Below, one piece after another: positions 55,449-64,000 of a stretch of 64,000 nt of DNA; the stretch's first letter is position 1; each line of letters opens with the position of its first letter. Location of the stretch: NCBI RefSeq assembly GCF_030263935.1, contig NZ_CP127162.1, positions 3,481,501-3,545,500 of the forward strand, given 5' to 3'. The notes beneath the pieces are model-generated. The model had not been told where the DNA came from. It ran no database searches and worked only from the letters and a program-made list of their open reading frames with translations. The DNA comes from Paenibacillus polygoni (GTDB taxonomy: Bacteria > Bacillota > Bacilli > Paenibacillales > Paenibacillaceae). The position numbers and the translations under genes are program-made.

Positions 55449-56417
55449 TTACACCCACCACATATCGCCAATCGGCTCTTCAATTAGAACCTGTTTGAGA
55501 TTGTGGACGGCTTTTGAAAAACCTTCTTCAATAGACATCAAGCCATCTTCGTGCTCAATGCTGACAACATAATCGTAACCTACAAGTCTAAGGGCACTTA
55601 TAATATCTGCCCACGTTTTTATATCATGACCGTATCCAACCGTACGGAACTGCCAAGCACGAGTCTGCATATTTGTATAAGACTGCATATCAGTCAGACC
55701 ATACATATTTACGTTAACTGGATCTATTGTTGTATCTTTCGCATGGAAATGGTGAATTGCGCCCTCGCGTCCAAGAATCTTGATCGCCTCTACCGGATCA
55801 ATTCCTTGCCACCACATGTGAGACGGATCCAGGTTAGCTCCGATCACTTCTCCAGCTGCTTCACGCAAACGAAGCAAAGTGGCTGGTGTGTGTACTGAAA
55901 ATCCGCCATGCAGTTCAAGACCAACTTTAACCTGATGATCAGATGCAAATTTTCCCCATTCTGTCCAGTAAGGTATCAGTTTGTTCTCCCACTGCCATTT
56001 CAATACTTCTTGGAAGTCATTTGGCCAAGGCGCTACAGGCCAGTTTGGATATTTAGCATCTTCATGATCACCCGGCAATCCAGAGAAGGTGTTAACAACG
56101 GGTACTTCGAGTTTTTCAGCAAGTTTTACCGAATTTACAAAGTCATCATGAAATTTCTTAGCGATATCTTTCTGCGGATGAAGCGGATTTCCATGACAGC
56201 TTAGTGCACTGATGGTTAAACCACGAGATTCAACAGCTTTTTTAAATTCTTTTAACTTCGTCTCATTCTCTAGAAGTTCTGCTGGTTTACAATGTGCGTC
56301 CCCTGGATTTCCGCCTGTGCCGATCTCAATTGCACCGAGTCCCTGAGAAGCGATATAGTCGAGTGCTTCTTCCAAACTTCTGTCACCAAAAAGTACAGCG
56401 AATACGCCTAATTTCAT
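55449..56417 (-). CDS. Sugar phosphate isomerase/epimerase (TIM barrel, AP-endonuclease-2 family)
   Basis: A 322-residue TIM-barrel metalloenzyme of the xylose-isomerase-like superfamily. Likely metal ligands lie in KVGLELHGGFSVH (Glu), GANLDPSHMWWQG (Asp, His), HHFHAKDTTID (His) and YVVSIEHEDG (Glu). Two such proteins occur in the cluster (the other is 57647-58414). Likely role: isomerisation, epimerisation or ring cleavage of a keto-sugar. AGGAGGG precedes the ATG. Substrate unknown. Confidence 0.82.
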   Translation of the reverse strand: MKLGVFAVLFGDRSLEEALDYIASQGLGAIEIGTGGNPGDAHCKPAELLENETKLKEFKKAVESRGLTISALSCHGNPLHPQKDIAKKFHDDFVNSVKLAEKLEVPVVNTFSGLPGDHEDAKYPNWPVAPWPNDFQEVLKWQWENKLIPYWTEWGKFASDHQVKVGLELHGGFSVHTPATLLRLREAAGEVIGANLDPSHMWWQGIDPVEAIKILGREGAIHHFHAKDTTIDPVNVNMYGLTDMQSYTNMQTRAWQFRTVGYGHDIKTWADIISALRLVGYDYVVSIEHEDGLMSIEEGFSKAVHNLKQVLIEEPIGDMWWV

Positions 56418-56465
56418 AATAAATTCCCTCCTAGTTCTATGTTAAGTAGAATGAAAGACGGGTAT

Positions 56466-56520
56466 AGAAAACTCGAAGCGAGCTTGTAACTAAATTCTTC
56501 CCTGCTTACTTCGAGTTCTC
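56466..56520 (-). terminator. Hairpin between MocA-type and isomerase genes
   Basis: AACTCGAAG (56470-56478) and CTTCGAGTT form the base of an imperfect stem of about 12 bp, followed on the minus strand by TTTTCT. It may terminate or stabilise part of the operon transcript. Confidence 0.5.
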
Positions 56521-56571
56521 CTTTCTATTACCCAATAATAGATTGCATCTATAGTTCGTTTGTACTCTGTA

Positions 56572-57654
56572 TTAGTCGAAATACACTGCTTTTCCTGTAC
56601 GTGCAGATTCGTAAATGGCTTCAAGGATTTGAGTAACAACCAGTGCCTGCTCTGGTTTTACCAGAGGTTCTTTGTCCTCAGTAACCGCTTCGATCCACAT
56701 TCTTGCTTCACGATCTGACTCTGTTTCACTTGAACCTTCGAAGAAGGCAACCCCGCCTGCGTTAAGGTTAATATTTTGATCAAATAATCTGCTTCGTTTC
56801 TCTCCGTTCAAACGAAGACCATTTTTCATATCTGCTCCACCTTCTGTACCTGCAAGAAGGGTCTGAGCTTCGCCTGTTTCTACGACATTTAGTGCCCAGC
56901 TTGCTTCCACCTGAATGGTTGCTCCGTTCTCCATCGTAACAAAACCAAAAGCAGAATCTTCTACTTTAAATTCTTCTGGATCCCAAGGACCAAAGTCATT
57001 TGCCGCATTTTCACGGTTACTTAGTTTATGGAACACAGATCCCATCACGCTCTTCGGCTTATAGTTATCCATGAGCCATAAGGTTAGGTCGAGTGCATGT
57101 GTACCAATATCAATCAGCGGCCCGCCGCCTTGTTTCTCTTCATCGAGGAATACACCCCAAGTAGGAACACCGCGGCGGCGAAGAGCAATGGCTTTACCAT
57201 AGTAAATATCCCCAAGCTCTCCTTCTTCTATGAGCTCTTTCAGATACAAGCTATCATTACGGAAGCGGTTTTGATAGGCGATCGACAGCTTTTTGCCCGT
57301 ACGTTTTGCAGCATCAATCATTTCTTGTGCTTGTTCTGTTGTTTTTGCCATTGGCTTTTCACACATGACGTGTTTATCTGCTTCAAGCGCTGCTACAGTA
57401 ATAACTGAATGAGAATCATTAGGTGTACAAACATGAACAATATCAATGGATTGATCTTTTAATAGTTCTTTATAATCTGTATATACTTTTGCACCTTCTG
57501 CACCAAACTTCTCTGCTGCTTCCTCTGCACGAGATTTTTGAATGTCACAGAATGCAATCATTTCTACATTCTTCTGTTTGAATAATGCTGGCATATGTTT
57601 ACCGTTTGCAATACCTCCGCAACCGATAATGGCTACTTTTACTGTTTTAGACAT
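56572..57654 (-). CDS. Gfo/Idh/MocA-family oxidoreductase A
   Basis: A 360-residue NAD(P)-dependent oxidoreductase. The Rossmann start is VKVAIIGCGGIANGKHMPAL; the conserved EKP motif is in HVMCEKPMAKTTEQAQEM; the C-terminal domain carries DIGTHALDLTLWLMDNYKP with the His typical of the active site. It overlaps the upstream isomerase gene by 8 bp (57647-57654), with GGAGG in that gene's 3' end. Likely oxidises or reduces a sugar or inositol-type alcohol. Confidence 0.87.
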   Translation of the reverse strand: MSKTVKVAIIGCGGIANGKHMPALFKQKNVEMIAFCDIQKSRAEEAAEKFGAEGAKVYTDYKELLKDQSIDIVHVCTPNDSHSVITVAALEADKHVMCEKPMAKTTEQAQEMIDAAKRTGKKLSIAYQNRFRNDSLYLKELIEEGELGDIYYGKAIALRRRGVPTWGVFLDEEKQGGGPLIDIGTHALDLTLWLMDNYKPKSVMGSVFHKLSNRENAANDFGPWDPEEFKVEDSAFGFVTMENGATIQVEASWALNVVETGEAQTLLAGTEGGADMKNGLRLNGEKRSRLFDQNINLNAGGVAFFEGSSETESDREARMWIEAVTEDKEPLVKPEQALVVTQILEAIYESARTGKAVYFD

Positions 57655-58414
57655 TTACTTTTCCTCCGTTATTCACATATTGTTTGATCCAATTTAGGCT
57701 GGTTTCAATGCTTTCTAATGGGGGATTCGTACAGTAATCCTGTTCGACAACAATCCACTCTACTCCTGCTTTATCCGCTGCATCACCTACTGCTGCTACA
57801 TCTACTTCACCTTGACCGAGCTCGACAGTCAGCGGACTTCCATCTGAGTTTCGTTTTAGATCTTTCCAGTGAACAATTGGCAATCTTCCTTCGTATGCAG
57901 CGATGTACTCCACCGGATCGTAACCAGCATAGTGTATCCAGCAAGTATCAAGCTCAGCTAACACCTCTTCAGGAAGTGTAGAGAATAGCGTATCCAGTGC
58001 TGTTTTTTCATTTATTTTCTCAGTCAGTTCAAAATCATGATTATGATATAAAAGGACCATATCGTGTGGTTTCAACTTATTACTAATCTCTTTGAGATTC
58101 GCAAAGACTAAATTCCAGTCGCTGCGCTGCTCTTCAGATAAGTGAGGTACAATAATGTTGCGGTTCCCGATCGCTTTGTGATAAGAAACCACTTGATCAA
58201 AATCGTTTACCAAACTATCGTACTGTACATGCGTACCTACCATTTCGAGACCAAGCTCATCAAGCAATGACCTAACTTCTTCCGCTGAGTATCCATAAAA
58301 ATGATGGAACTCCACTCCTTGATATCCGAGTTCTGCGACTTTAGCCAGCGTTCCTTTGAAATCTTGTTCCAATAAATCACGTAGTGTGTACAATTGAAGC
58401 CCGAGTTTTAACAT
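57647..58414 (-). CDS. Sugar phosphate isomerase/epimerase-type TIM-barrel protein B
   Basis: A 255-residue TIM-barrel protein. Conserved ligands: LLYHNHDFELTE (His/Glu), LAELDTCWIHYAG (Asp, His), PIVHWKDLKRN (His) and WIVVEQDYC (Glu). Shorter than the other isomerase of the cluster. It overlaps the next gene by 8 bp, so the two are translationally coupled. Confidence 0.85.
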   Translation of the reverse strand: MLKLGLQLYTLRDLLEQDFKGTLAKVAELGYQGVEFHHFYGYSAEEVRSLLDELGLEMVGTHVQYDSLVNDFDQVVSYHKAIGNRNIIVPHLSEEQRSDWNLVFANLKEISNKLKPHDMVLLYHNHDFELTEKINEKTALDTLFSTLPEEVLAELDTCWIHYAGYDPVEYIAAYEGRLPIVHWKDLKRNSDGSPLTVELGQGEVDVAAVGDAADKAGVEWIVVEQDYCTNPPLESIETSLNWIKQYVNNGGKVNV

Positions 58415-58454
58415 GGTTAGCCACCTCTGCTGATTGAATTAGTTATTACATAGG

Positions 58455-59570
58455 CTATGAAACGTTCTCATTTACAAAGTTTAACTTCATTACTTGCTGG
58501 TCTACTGTAGATTCTGGCAAAGTACTTTCTAAAAGAACATGCCTTCCTTCTAGGGAAGAACGCTCAAAGGCATGCATTGCTTCAAGAATATGATAACCAA
58601 GCTGTCCGCTTGCTTCGGCAGGTGTCTGACTTCGAATCGCCTCTACCATTTGATTCAGTCCTGCTCCGCGCTCATTCTGCTCACTCACAAACACAGGTTC
58701 AAGCGTCTCCCATTTCTCTGATCCATATTTTCTTAGTTTGACTTCTCCATTAAAAAAGTTTGGGTCTGGAACTTGCAGTGTACCTTTCGTACCGTGAATT
58801 TCAATCAACGGTAAACTGGACCCTGCGGGAATATCAAAGCTCGCAATCATAGTTCCGATGACCCCATTCATGAAATCAATGGTCCCTGCTAAATGGGTTG
58901 GAGTCTGTACCTGCAGCTTCTGTCCTTGTTTTGGCCCGGAACCGACAATACGATCTGGAATCTGAATTCCTGCCGACGCACTGATTCTTCTAATCGGGCC
59001 AAGCATTTTGACGAGTGCTGTTAAATAATACGGTCCCATATCAAGCATCGGTCCACCGCCGTAAGCGTAGAAAAATTCTGGATCCGGATGCCAGGATTCA
59101 GGTCCTCCCCCCATAAAAAATGCAGTAGCGGATACTGGGGTGCCGATCAGACCCTTTTGAATCGCTTGAATCGAGGTCTGAATTCCAGAACCCAAAAACG
59201 TATCCGGAGCACATCCAACATAGAGCCCCTTTTCTTCCGCAAGTTCTATTACCTTACGACCGTCTTCAAGGGAAATCGCAAAAGGCTTTTCGCCATAAAC
59301 ATGCTTTCCTGCTTGCAGAGCCGCAATATTGGTTAAGGCATGACTGCCGGGTACCGTCAAATTTAAAATCAGTTCAATTTCATTATTATTTAGCATTTCA
59401 TCTACCGTGTAAACGTTTTCTACATTGAATTCAGCTGCCCGCGCCTCGGCGCGTTCCATAATTAGATCGGCTAACGCCACGACTTCAATTACAGGGCTAT
59501 TCTTCAGGTTGGTAAGGTAGATACTGCTAATATTGCCACACCCGATGATGCCTGCTTTCATTTTTTTCAT
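58455..59570 (-). CDS. Gfo/Idh/MocA-family oxidoreductase B
   Basis: A 371-residue dehydrogenase. Rossmann start MKAGIIGCGNISSIYLTNL, conserved EKP in HVYGEKPFAISLEDGRKV, and DMGPYYLTALVKMLGPIRRI in the C-terminal domain. I use ATG 59570; GTG 59576 sits closer to the upstream GGAG and is an equally possible start. It is divergent from the AraC gene, and the 160-bp gap between is a likely control region. Confidence 0.82.
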   Translation of the reverse strand: MKKMKAGIIGCGNISSIYLTNLKNSPVIEVVALADLIMERAEARAAEFNVENVYTVDEMLNNNEIELILNLTVPGSHALTNIAALQAGKHVYGEKPFAISLEDGRKVIELAEEKGLYVGCAPDTFLGSGIQTSIQAIQKGLIGTPVSATAFFMGGGPESWHPDPEFFYAYGGGPMLDMGPYYLTALVKMLGPIRRISASAGIQIPDRIVGSGPKQGQKLQVQTPTHLAGTIDFMNGVIGTMIASFDIPAGSSLPLIEIHGTKGTLQVPDPNFFNGEVKLRKYGSEKWETLEPVFVSEQNERGAGLNQMVEAIRSQTPAEASGQLGYHILEAMHAFERSSLEGRHVLLESTLPESTVDQQVMKLNFVNENVS

Positions 59571-59730
59571 TTCCACGAGCTGTGTCACTCCTCTGACGTA
59601 GTAACCTTTGGAAAAATACAACTCATTAAATCCTGGTTCTATAGTATTCGATTTAGTTTTAAATTAAAATGAAGTATATGATAAAAACATGAACAATCTG
59701 GTCATAATTTTAATCCAAGGAGTTCTTAAT

Positions 59731-60552
59731 ATGACAGCTGATCAAATCTGCCAGGTTCTTACAGCGGGTTTCTCATTTCACAGTAAACCTTACTATTTTT
59801 CACAGTCAGATGGAGTTAAGAATTACTTGCTGCGGCTTCAAACGGATGGTCGCTGCCGTGCCAAAGTGAATGGAAAGCTAACCTATATCGAATCAGGGGA
59901 CCTTCTTTTATATCATCCTACCGAGCCATATGAATTAAAAATCGATATTGAAGAAAATAAATTAGGAGAGGTCCTTGTAGAAAGCGGGGATTATCACATT
60001 TTTTTTAGCGGGCAATGGGTTGATGAATGGTGGAATAAAAAAAAGCGTCCGACGCTGATTAAGGTTGATTTAACGGAAAACTTACTCACTTTATTCCGAC
60101 AAATCGTACTTGAACAGCGGCGGATCGCCAATCCTTATCCGGAAATTCCAAGTTACTATATGCGTATCTTGTGTCTTGAAATCGACCGGCTTCTCACAGA
60201 GCAGCCTACATCCACACAAAACGGATATCTTGCCTTTCAGATCAAAAATTATATTGTAGAAAACGCCTCTACTCTCTTCAAACTAGAAGATGTAGCATCG
60301 AGTGTAGGGATTAGTGTGTCTAGAGCCGTCCACTTATTTAAAGAAGTATTTGATACCAGCATTATGCAGTACACGATGGATGTTCGGCTGAATATGGCCC
60401 GGGAACGCATTATCTTTAGTCCTATGCCGCTTGAACATATTGCTGAAACTTGCGGATTCAACAGCTACACTTATTTCCACCGGGTATTTCGGTCCAAATA
60501 TGGCATGGCACCTAGAGAGTTCCGCACCATACATAGGGAACAACTGCTTTAA
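59731..60552 (+). CDS. AraC-family regulator of the sugar-oxidoreductase cluster
   Basis: A 273-residue regulator with an N-terminal cupin-like ligand domain (about 1-160) and two C-terminal HTH_AraC motifs (LEDVASSVGISVSRAVHLFK and LEHIAETCGFNSYTYFHRVF). ATG 59731 has AAGGAG 8 bases upstream; an in-frame ATG at 59689 lacks one. It is divergent from the oxidoreductase at 58455-59570, so it likely controls this cluster in response to a sugar. Confidence 0.87.
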   Translation: MTADQICQVLTAGFSFHSKPYYFSQSDGVKNYLLRLQTDGRCRAKVNGKLTYIESGDLLLYHPTEPYELKIDIEENKLGEVLVESGDYHIFFSGQWVDEWWNKKKRPTLIKVDLTENLLTLFRQIVLEQRRIANPYPEIPSYYMRILCLEIDRLLTEQPTSTQNGYLAFQIKNYIVENASTLFKLEDVASSVGISVSRAVHLFKEVFDTSIMQYTMDVRLNMARERIIFSPMPLEHIAETCGFNSYTYFHRVFRSKYGMAPREFRTIHREQLL

Positions 60553-60860
60553 TTTTTCTGTTTATTTACCTGATTTGCGATCACCTCAGATACGACGATC
60601 GCAAGATCTTCATTACCGTATAACGATAAGACTCCAAGGAGTGTATCATCAGGAATTTCTCCTGCTTCTTCCTTAGGAACAACAAGTCTTAGTACATGCT
60701 GGAGTCTCTCGTTATGTTTTTGATCAGGGTATGCTTGTTGATATAACTCCTCGGGGTTTAGTCCATGGTTTACACACCACTGTGCAAACACCAGGATCAT
60801 CATATCCTCATCTTGTCTATAGCTTTCAATGATTTGTTCTTCTTTTGTTTTATATTCCAT
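60549..60860 (-). CDS. Small conserved-looking cytoplasmic protein, unknown
   Basis: A 103-residue, acidic, mostly helical protein (MMILVFAQWCVNHGLNPEEL; HVLRLVVPKEEAGEIPDDTL). It has no membrane segment or recognisable motif. It is convergent with the AraC gene, and the last 4 bases overlap (60549-60552). AGGAG lies before the ATG. I make no functional claim. Confidence 0.5.
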   Translation of the reverse strand: MEYKTKEEQIIESYRQDEDMMILVFAQWCVNHGLNPEELYQQAYPDQKHNERLQHVLRLVVPKEEAGEIPDDTLLGVLSLYGNEDLAIVVSEVIANQVNKQKN

Positions 60861-60893
60861 AACCGTTTCCTCCTGTATTTACTACTCATAAAG

Positions 60894-61844
60894 TTACGTT
60901 TTGCTTAGTATTTGCTCGGCCAGTTCATGACTTGCCAGTACATGTGCAGCATGCAGTTCGCACTGTTCTGGCTCTTTACCTATATGATCCAGGAAATGCT
61001 GCACTGCAAAAGTGAATCCTCTTCGATCAAGAATGGAATTCCAGCTTCCAAACGTCCGAATGCTTTCACCGGAACTTGGTTCCCATCTTCTTGCCGTTTC
61101 CATCTGTTCAACCACGATGGAACGATGATATCCGTGCAGCTCCACTCTCTCAAGATCTGTTCCTGCCAAGCGATGAGTAGATATCGTTCCGAAACCTTCT
61201 TTGTTCTTACCATATCGGATATGGCCATAACCTTGCAGCAGACTGCCGCTTGAATTCATATGCAGCCCGTGCGATATCCATTCAATATCTTCCCCGCTAA
61301 GCCATAATAAAGTATCGATCATATGAATAAAATCATCATATACGGTTATCCGAGCAGAATCGGTGCTTAGTTTACTGCGGTGTTTGCTTAAAGACATATT
61401 TTCGATGCTTCCCTTTTCAGCAATCCAATCCCTTGCGTCTCTATAAAGAGGCGCAAATCTACGGTTAAAGCCGACAGCTAAGAGTACATTCGCGGATTCT
61501 GCAAAAGCAACCATTTCTATTGATTCTTTCAAATGGTAGGATAAAGGCTTGTCTACGTAAACCGCGATCCCTTTTTCAATACAAGCCATAACGATCTCAA
61601 AATGCGATTCCGTAGAACTATGTATAAACACCGCATCCAGTTCCCAGCTGAGCAGTTCCTTCATTGAAGATGTCCCTCTCGGAATTCGGTACAGATGCAT
61701 TACTTCTTCGACTTTGGTATAGGATCGATTCAGCACACCTACAATTTCAACGCCCCGATGTACTGATAATATAGGCAAATATACTTTCCTTGCAATATCA
61801 CCTAGTCCGATGACGGCAACCTTAATTCGTTTCGAAGCATTCAT
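60894..61844 (-). CDS. Gfo/Idh/MocA-family oxidoreductase C
   Basis: A 316-residue oxidoreductase. Rossmann start KVAVIGLGDIARKVYLPIL and the family EKP-equivalent DKPLSYHLKESIEM (Glu replaced by Asp). A MviM-like subtype is likely. The three cluster oxidoreductases are clearly different in sequence. It is separated from the others by the AraC and the 103-residue protein genes, so it may be only loosely linked. Confidence 0.82.
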   Translation of the reverse strand: MNASKRIKVAVIGLGDIARKVYLPILSVHRGVEIVGVLNRSYTKVEEVMHLYRIPRGTSSMKELLSWELDAVFIHSSTESHFEIVMACIEKGIAVYVDKPLSYHLKESIEMVAFAESANVLLAVGFNRRFAPLYRDARDWIAEKGSIENMSLSKHRSKLSTDSARITVYDDFIHMIDTLLWLSGEDIEWISHGLHMNSSGSLLQGYGHIRYGKNKEGFGTISTHRLAGTDLERVELHGYHRSIVVEQMETARRWEPSSGESIRTFGSWNSILDRRGFTFAVQHFLDHIGKEPEQCELHAAHVLASHELAEQILSKT

Positions 61845-61993
61845 CCCGTATCCCTCATTTCATCTTTAGTCTGCAACTAGTGTACCAAGCAAGCAAAAAA
61901 CAATCAAAATGCATCTAATATCAAATCAGATTATCCATTCACTCTTTGTTAGACTATAATGGAGATCATACTACCTGTAAGGAATGATTTAGT

Positions 61994-62626
61994 TTGAAAA
62001 AATGGCTTCTTTTTTGTTTATTGTATATTCCTTTACTCGGGGTATTGTTTATTTATCGTAATGAGATTATGGATTGGTCACAAAATAACGCATCCTATAC
62101 GAATCTCACAATCCTCACCACCGTTTTTGCTATATTCCCCGTCCTGCCGTTTAAGCTCATCATCGCTTTATTAGGTTATGCGTTTGGTCCTGTTATGGGA
62201 GGTATGGTAAGCTGGCTGGGCACCATGATTTCATCTCTTATTACGTACGGTGTATTCCGCTGGCTGCTGAGAGATACGGGCGACAGTTATTTAAAAAAGA
62301 TTCCAGGACTTAAAGGCCTGACGATCATGATGCAGGAGCAAACATTCAGCGCGGTGCTTCTCGCAAGAATGATTCCGATTATCCCCCAAATGGCAGTGAA
62401 TGTTTATGCGGGTACGGCTGGTCTCCCTTTCTGGAGTTATATGATTGCTTCGGGGCTCGGAAGATTGCCGAGTATTGCGCTATATGCATATGCGGGTAAA
62501 AACGCTGCAGAGCATCCGCTTGCTACGCTTACCATTTTCATCATATATGTCCTGCTTTTGGTACTTGCGTTTGTATCGTACAGAAAAAGGTTAAAGCAAA
62601 TACAAGAGGTTGAGGACGGCTCGTAA
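61994..62626 (+). CDS. TVP38/TMEM64-family membrane protein
   Basis: A 210-residue SNARE-associated/DedA-superfamily protein with about five predicted helices; the conserved core is [20 protein letters not shown] and [20 protein letters not shown]. It starts with TTG at 61994 after AAGGA. Members have been linked to lipid scrambling and flipping; function here unknown. Confidence 0.8.
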   Translation: MKKWLLFCLLYIPLLGVLFIYRNEIMDWSQNNASYTNLTILTTVFAIFPVLPFKLIIALLGYAFGPVMGGMVSWLGTMISSLITYGVFRWLLRDTGDSYLKKIPGLKGLTIMMQEQTFSAVLLARMIPIIPQMAVNVYAGTAGLPFWSYMIASGLGRLPSIALYAYAGKNAAEHPLATLTIFIIYVLLLVLAFVSYRKRLKQIQEVEDGS

Positions 62627-62633
62627 CCAAAGA

Positions 62634-62663
62634 TTGGTTTACCGGCCAGGTTTGGGATATAAT
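62634..62663 (+). promoter_or_regulatory. Candidate promoter of msrAB
   Basis: TTGGTT (62634-62639), 18-bp spacer and consensus TATAAT (62658-62663), 58 bp before the msrAB ATG. Confidence 0.6.
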
Positions 62664-62720
62664 ACATCTACGCAAAACCTTAAGTTCAATGATCTCATCA
62701 AGATTGGAGTGAATTATATT

Positions 62721-63683
62721 ATGGAACCATTATATACAGAAAAAGCTACATTCGCTGGAGGATGTTTTTGGTGCATGGTGTCCCCTTTTGAAGAGCTTCC
62801 AGGCATCCTTCAAGTTAAATCAGGGTACACAGGCGGTCACACCGAGAATCCAACATACGAGGAAGTATGTTCGGATACAACGGGTCACGTAGAAGCGGTA
62901 CAAATTACTTTTGATCCAAAAGTATTTCCTTATGAAAAGTTACTAACCCTGTTCTGGCAACAAATCGATCCTACGGATGCAGGCGGACAATTCCATGACC
63001 GCGGTACTTCTTACCAAACTGCTATCTTCTATCATACAGAAGAGCAGAAAGTAAAAGCAGAGGCTTCAAAGCAAGCTCTTGAGGCAAGCGGACGTTTTGA
63101 TAAACCGATCTTCACTCCTATTCTTCCGGCATCTACATTCTATGAAGCGGAAGAATATCATCAAGATTATCATAAAAAGAATCCTGCTCACTACAAACGG
63201 TATCGCAAGGGTTCTGGGCGTGAAGACTTTATAGAGCAACACTGGTCTGCGAGCAAGAAACAAGATAATCTGAGAGAACGCCTGACTCCTATTCAGTACG
63301 AAGTAACCCAAAATAGTGCAACAGAACCTCCTTTCCAAAACGAGTATTGGGATCACGAGGGTGAGGGTATCTACGTTGATATCGTGTCGGGTGAGCCTCT
63401 TTTCAGCTCACAAGATAAATATGATGCAGGCTGCGGCTGGCCAAGCTTTACTCGTCCCTTACGTAGCTACAGCATCAAAGAAAAAACGGATCTTAGCCAC
63501 TTTATGATTCGTACAGAGGTAAGAAGCCGAGAATCAGACTCCCATCTTGGTCATGTATTCGATGACGGTCCTGGTGAGAATGGTCTGCGGTACTGCATTA
63601 ACTCTGCCGCACTTCGTTTTGTACCGAAAGAGGATATGGAAAAAGAAGGGTATGGCGAATATCTTTCTCTGTTCGAAAAATAA
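62721..63683 (+). CDS. msrAB: Bifunctional methionine sulfoxide reductase MsrAB
   Basis: Repairs oxidised methionine in proteins. N-terminal MsrA (about 1-170) has its catalytic Cys in [19 protein letters not shown]-terminal MsrB (about 190-320) shows [13 protein letters not shown] and [13 protein letters not shown] with the catalytic Cys. The ATG at 62721 (320 residues) has GGAG upstream; a longer frame starts inside the TVP38 gene and is discarded. It stands alone behind its own promoter, with a bidirectional terminator to the convergent amj. Confidence 0.93.
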   Translation: MEPLYTEKATFAGGCFWCMVSPFEELPGILQVKSGYTGGHTENPTYEEVCSDTTGHVEAVQITFDPKVFPYEKLLTLFWQQIDPTDAGGQFHDRGTSYQTAIFYHTEEQKVKAEASKQALEASGRFDKPIFTPILPASTFYEAEEYHQDYHKKNPAHYKRYRKGSGREDFIEQHWSASKKQDNLRERLTPIQYEVTQNSATEPPFQNEYWDHEGEGIYVDIVSGEPLFSSQDKYDAGCGWPSFTRPLRSYSIKEKTDLSHFMIRTEVRSRESDSHLGHVFDDGPGENGLRYCINSAALRFVPKEDMEKEGYGEYLSLFEK

Positions 63684-63697
63684 TATGTCGATCTAAT

Positions 63698-63736
63698 AAA
63701 AGCGCACACTCGTCTATTATGGAGTGTGCGCTTTTT
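63698..63736. terminator. Bidirectional terminator between msrAB and amj
   Basis: A 14-bp stem AAAAGCGCACACTC (63698-63711) / GAGTGTGCGCTTTT (from 63722) with a 10-base loop and T-runs in both directions. Confidence 0.85.
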
Positions 63737-63740
63737 GTTT

Positions 63741-64000
63741 TTATAGAAAACCGACAATCCAGCTGATCCATAGGGCAAAAGGAATAAGAAGAAACTGAGC
63801 TGCCACAGTTCCAGCAAGCCGAGATACCAGCATAGACCCATAAATTATTCATGCGGGCTACAGGAATCTCTCCGCGTAACGTACGGTCGCTTAAGAGAGC
63901 TAACTTCGGATCTATCAACATAGCGAGAAGAATGGTCGCAATCCCGTTGATAAGCCCTGTTGATTGTGAAGCGTTACCGCTTGTTGAGGATTCATATATG
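63741..64000 (-). pseudogene. amj: Amj-like lipid II flippase, 3' part, apparent frameshift
   Basis: Reading the minus strand from the window edge, one frame gives STGLINGIATILLAMLIDPK and on to RGEIPVARMNNLW, typical of Amj, the alternative lipid II flippase. The sequence then continues in another frame: SMLVSRLAGTVAAQFLLIPF to ISWIVGFL and a TAA at 63741-63743. The switch lies at a GGG run (63837-63839). One G too many explains it, either a real mutation or a sequencing error. The 5' part is beyond the window. Confidence 0.65.

Overview
The window is a low-to-moderate GC, endospore-forming member of the Bacillota, most likely Paenibacillus or a close relative. The evidence is a complete spoIIIA operon (AA to AH), spore photoproduct lyase, a Bacillus-type Fnr with C-terminal cluster cysteines, a yqhQ/yqhR/yqhT/efp neighbourhood as in Bacillus subtilis, and several copper-amine-oxidase-like stalk-domain secreted proteins. 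Most genes lie on the minus strand. The window opens inside argR and closes inside an amj-like gene.

Layout. 0-16.7 kb is one long minus-strand housekeeping and sporulation block: argR (partial), a membrane-anchored unknown, tlyA, dxs, ispA, xseB, xseA, folD, nusB, DUF2273, amaP, asp23, accC, accB, then spoIIIAH-AA behind a sigma-E-like promoter. 16.8-23.6 kb holds yqhV, comB, lysC, efp, a yqhT/pepP-type peptidase, an apparent decayed aroQ relic exactly where aroQ sits in B. subtilis, yqhR, yqhQ and a small membrane protein. 23.6-24.9 kb is a complete IS3-family element that has landed in a rho-independent terminator. 25-35.3 kb carries a secreted GHL10-type hydrolase, mntR, splB, ccdA, the znuABC zinc importer with a Zur-like operator on its promoter, metG behind a T-box leader, yidD and zur. 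35.4-44.6 kb has a secreted stalk-domain protein and a YesN/YesM-type two-component system next to a sugar ABC importer. 44.8-51.9 kb is an anaerobic fermentation module: pflA, pflB, adhE and fnr, with Fnr boxes placed 41.5 bp upstream of the predicted starts of both pflB and adhE. 52-64 kb holds a double-DUF4430-like lipoprotein, an orphan protein, an HxlR regulator, a candidate structured small RNA with its own promoter and terminator, a ThuA/Gfo-Idh-MocA/sugar isomerase catabolic cluster with an AraC regulator, a TVP38 membrane protein, msrAB and a frameshifted amj 3' part.

How parts work together. dxs and ispA feed isoprenoid synthesis; accBC feeds fatty acid synthesis; SpoIIIA proteins form the mother-cell channel; Zur and ZnuABC form a zinc circuit; Fnr should switch on PflB/PflA and AdhE without oxygen; the histidine kinase, response regulator and ABC importer form a carbohydrate-sensing unit; the 54.7-61.8 kb oxidoreductases, isomerases and ThuA protein look like a pathway acting on an oxidised (keto) sugar or glycoside.

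Non-coding items that most deserve attention are the roughly 160-nt RNA at 54421-54582, a two-copy 116-118 bp MITE-like element (17968-18085 and 51971-52086), the IS-split terminator, the aroQ relic and the matched Fnr promoter geometry. All assignments come from reading the sequence and from remembered family features; no database search was run.
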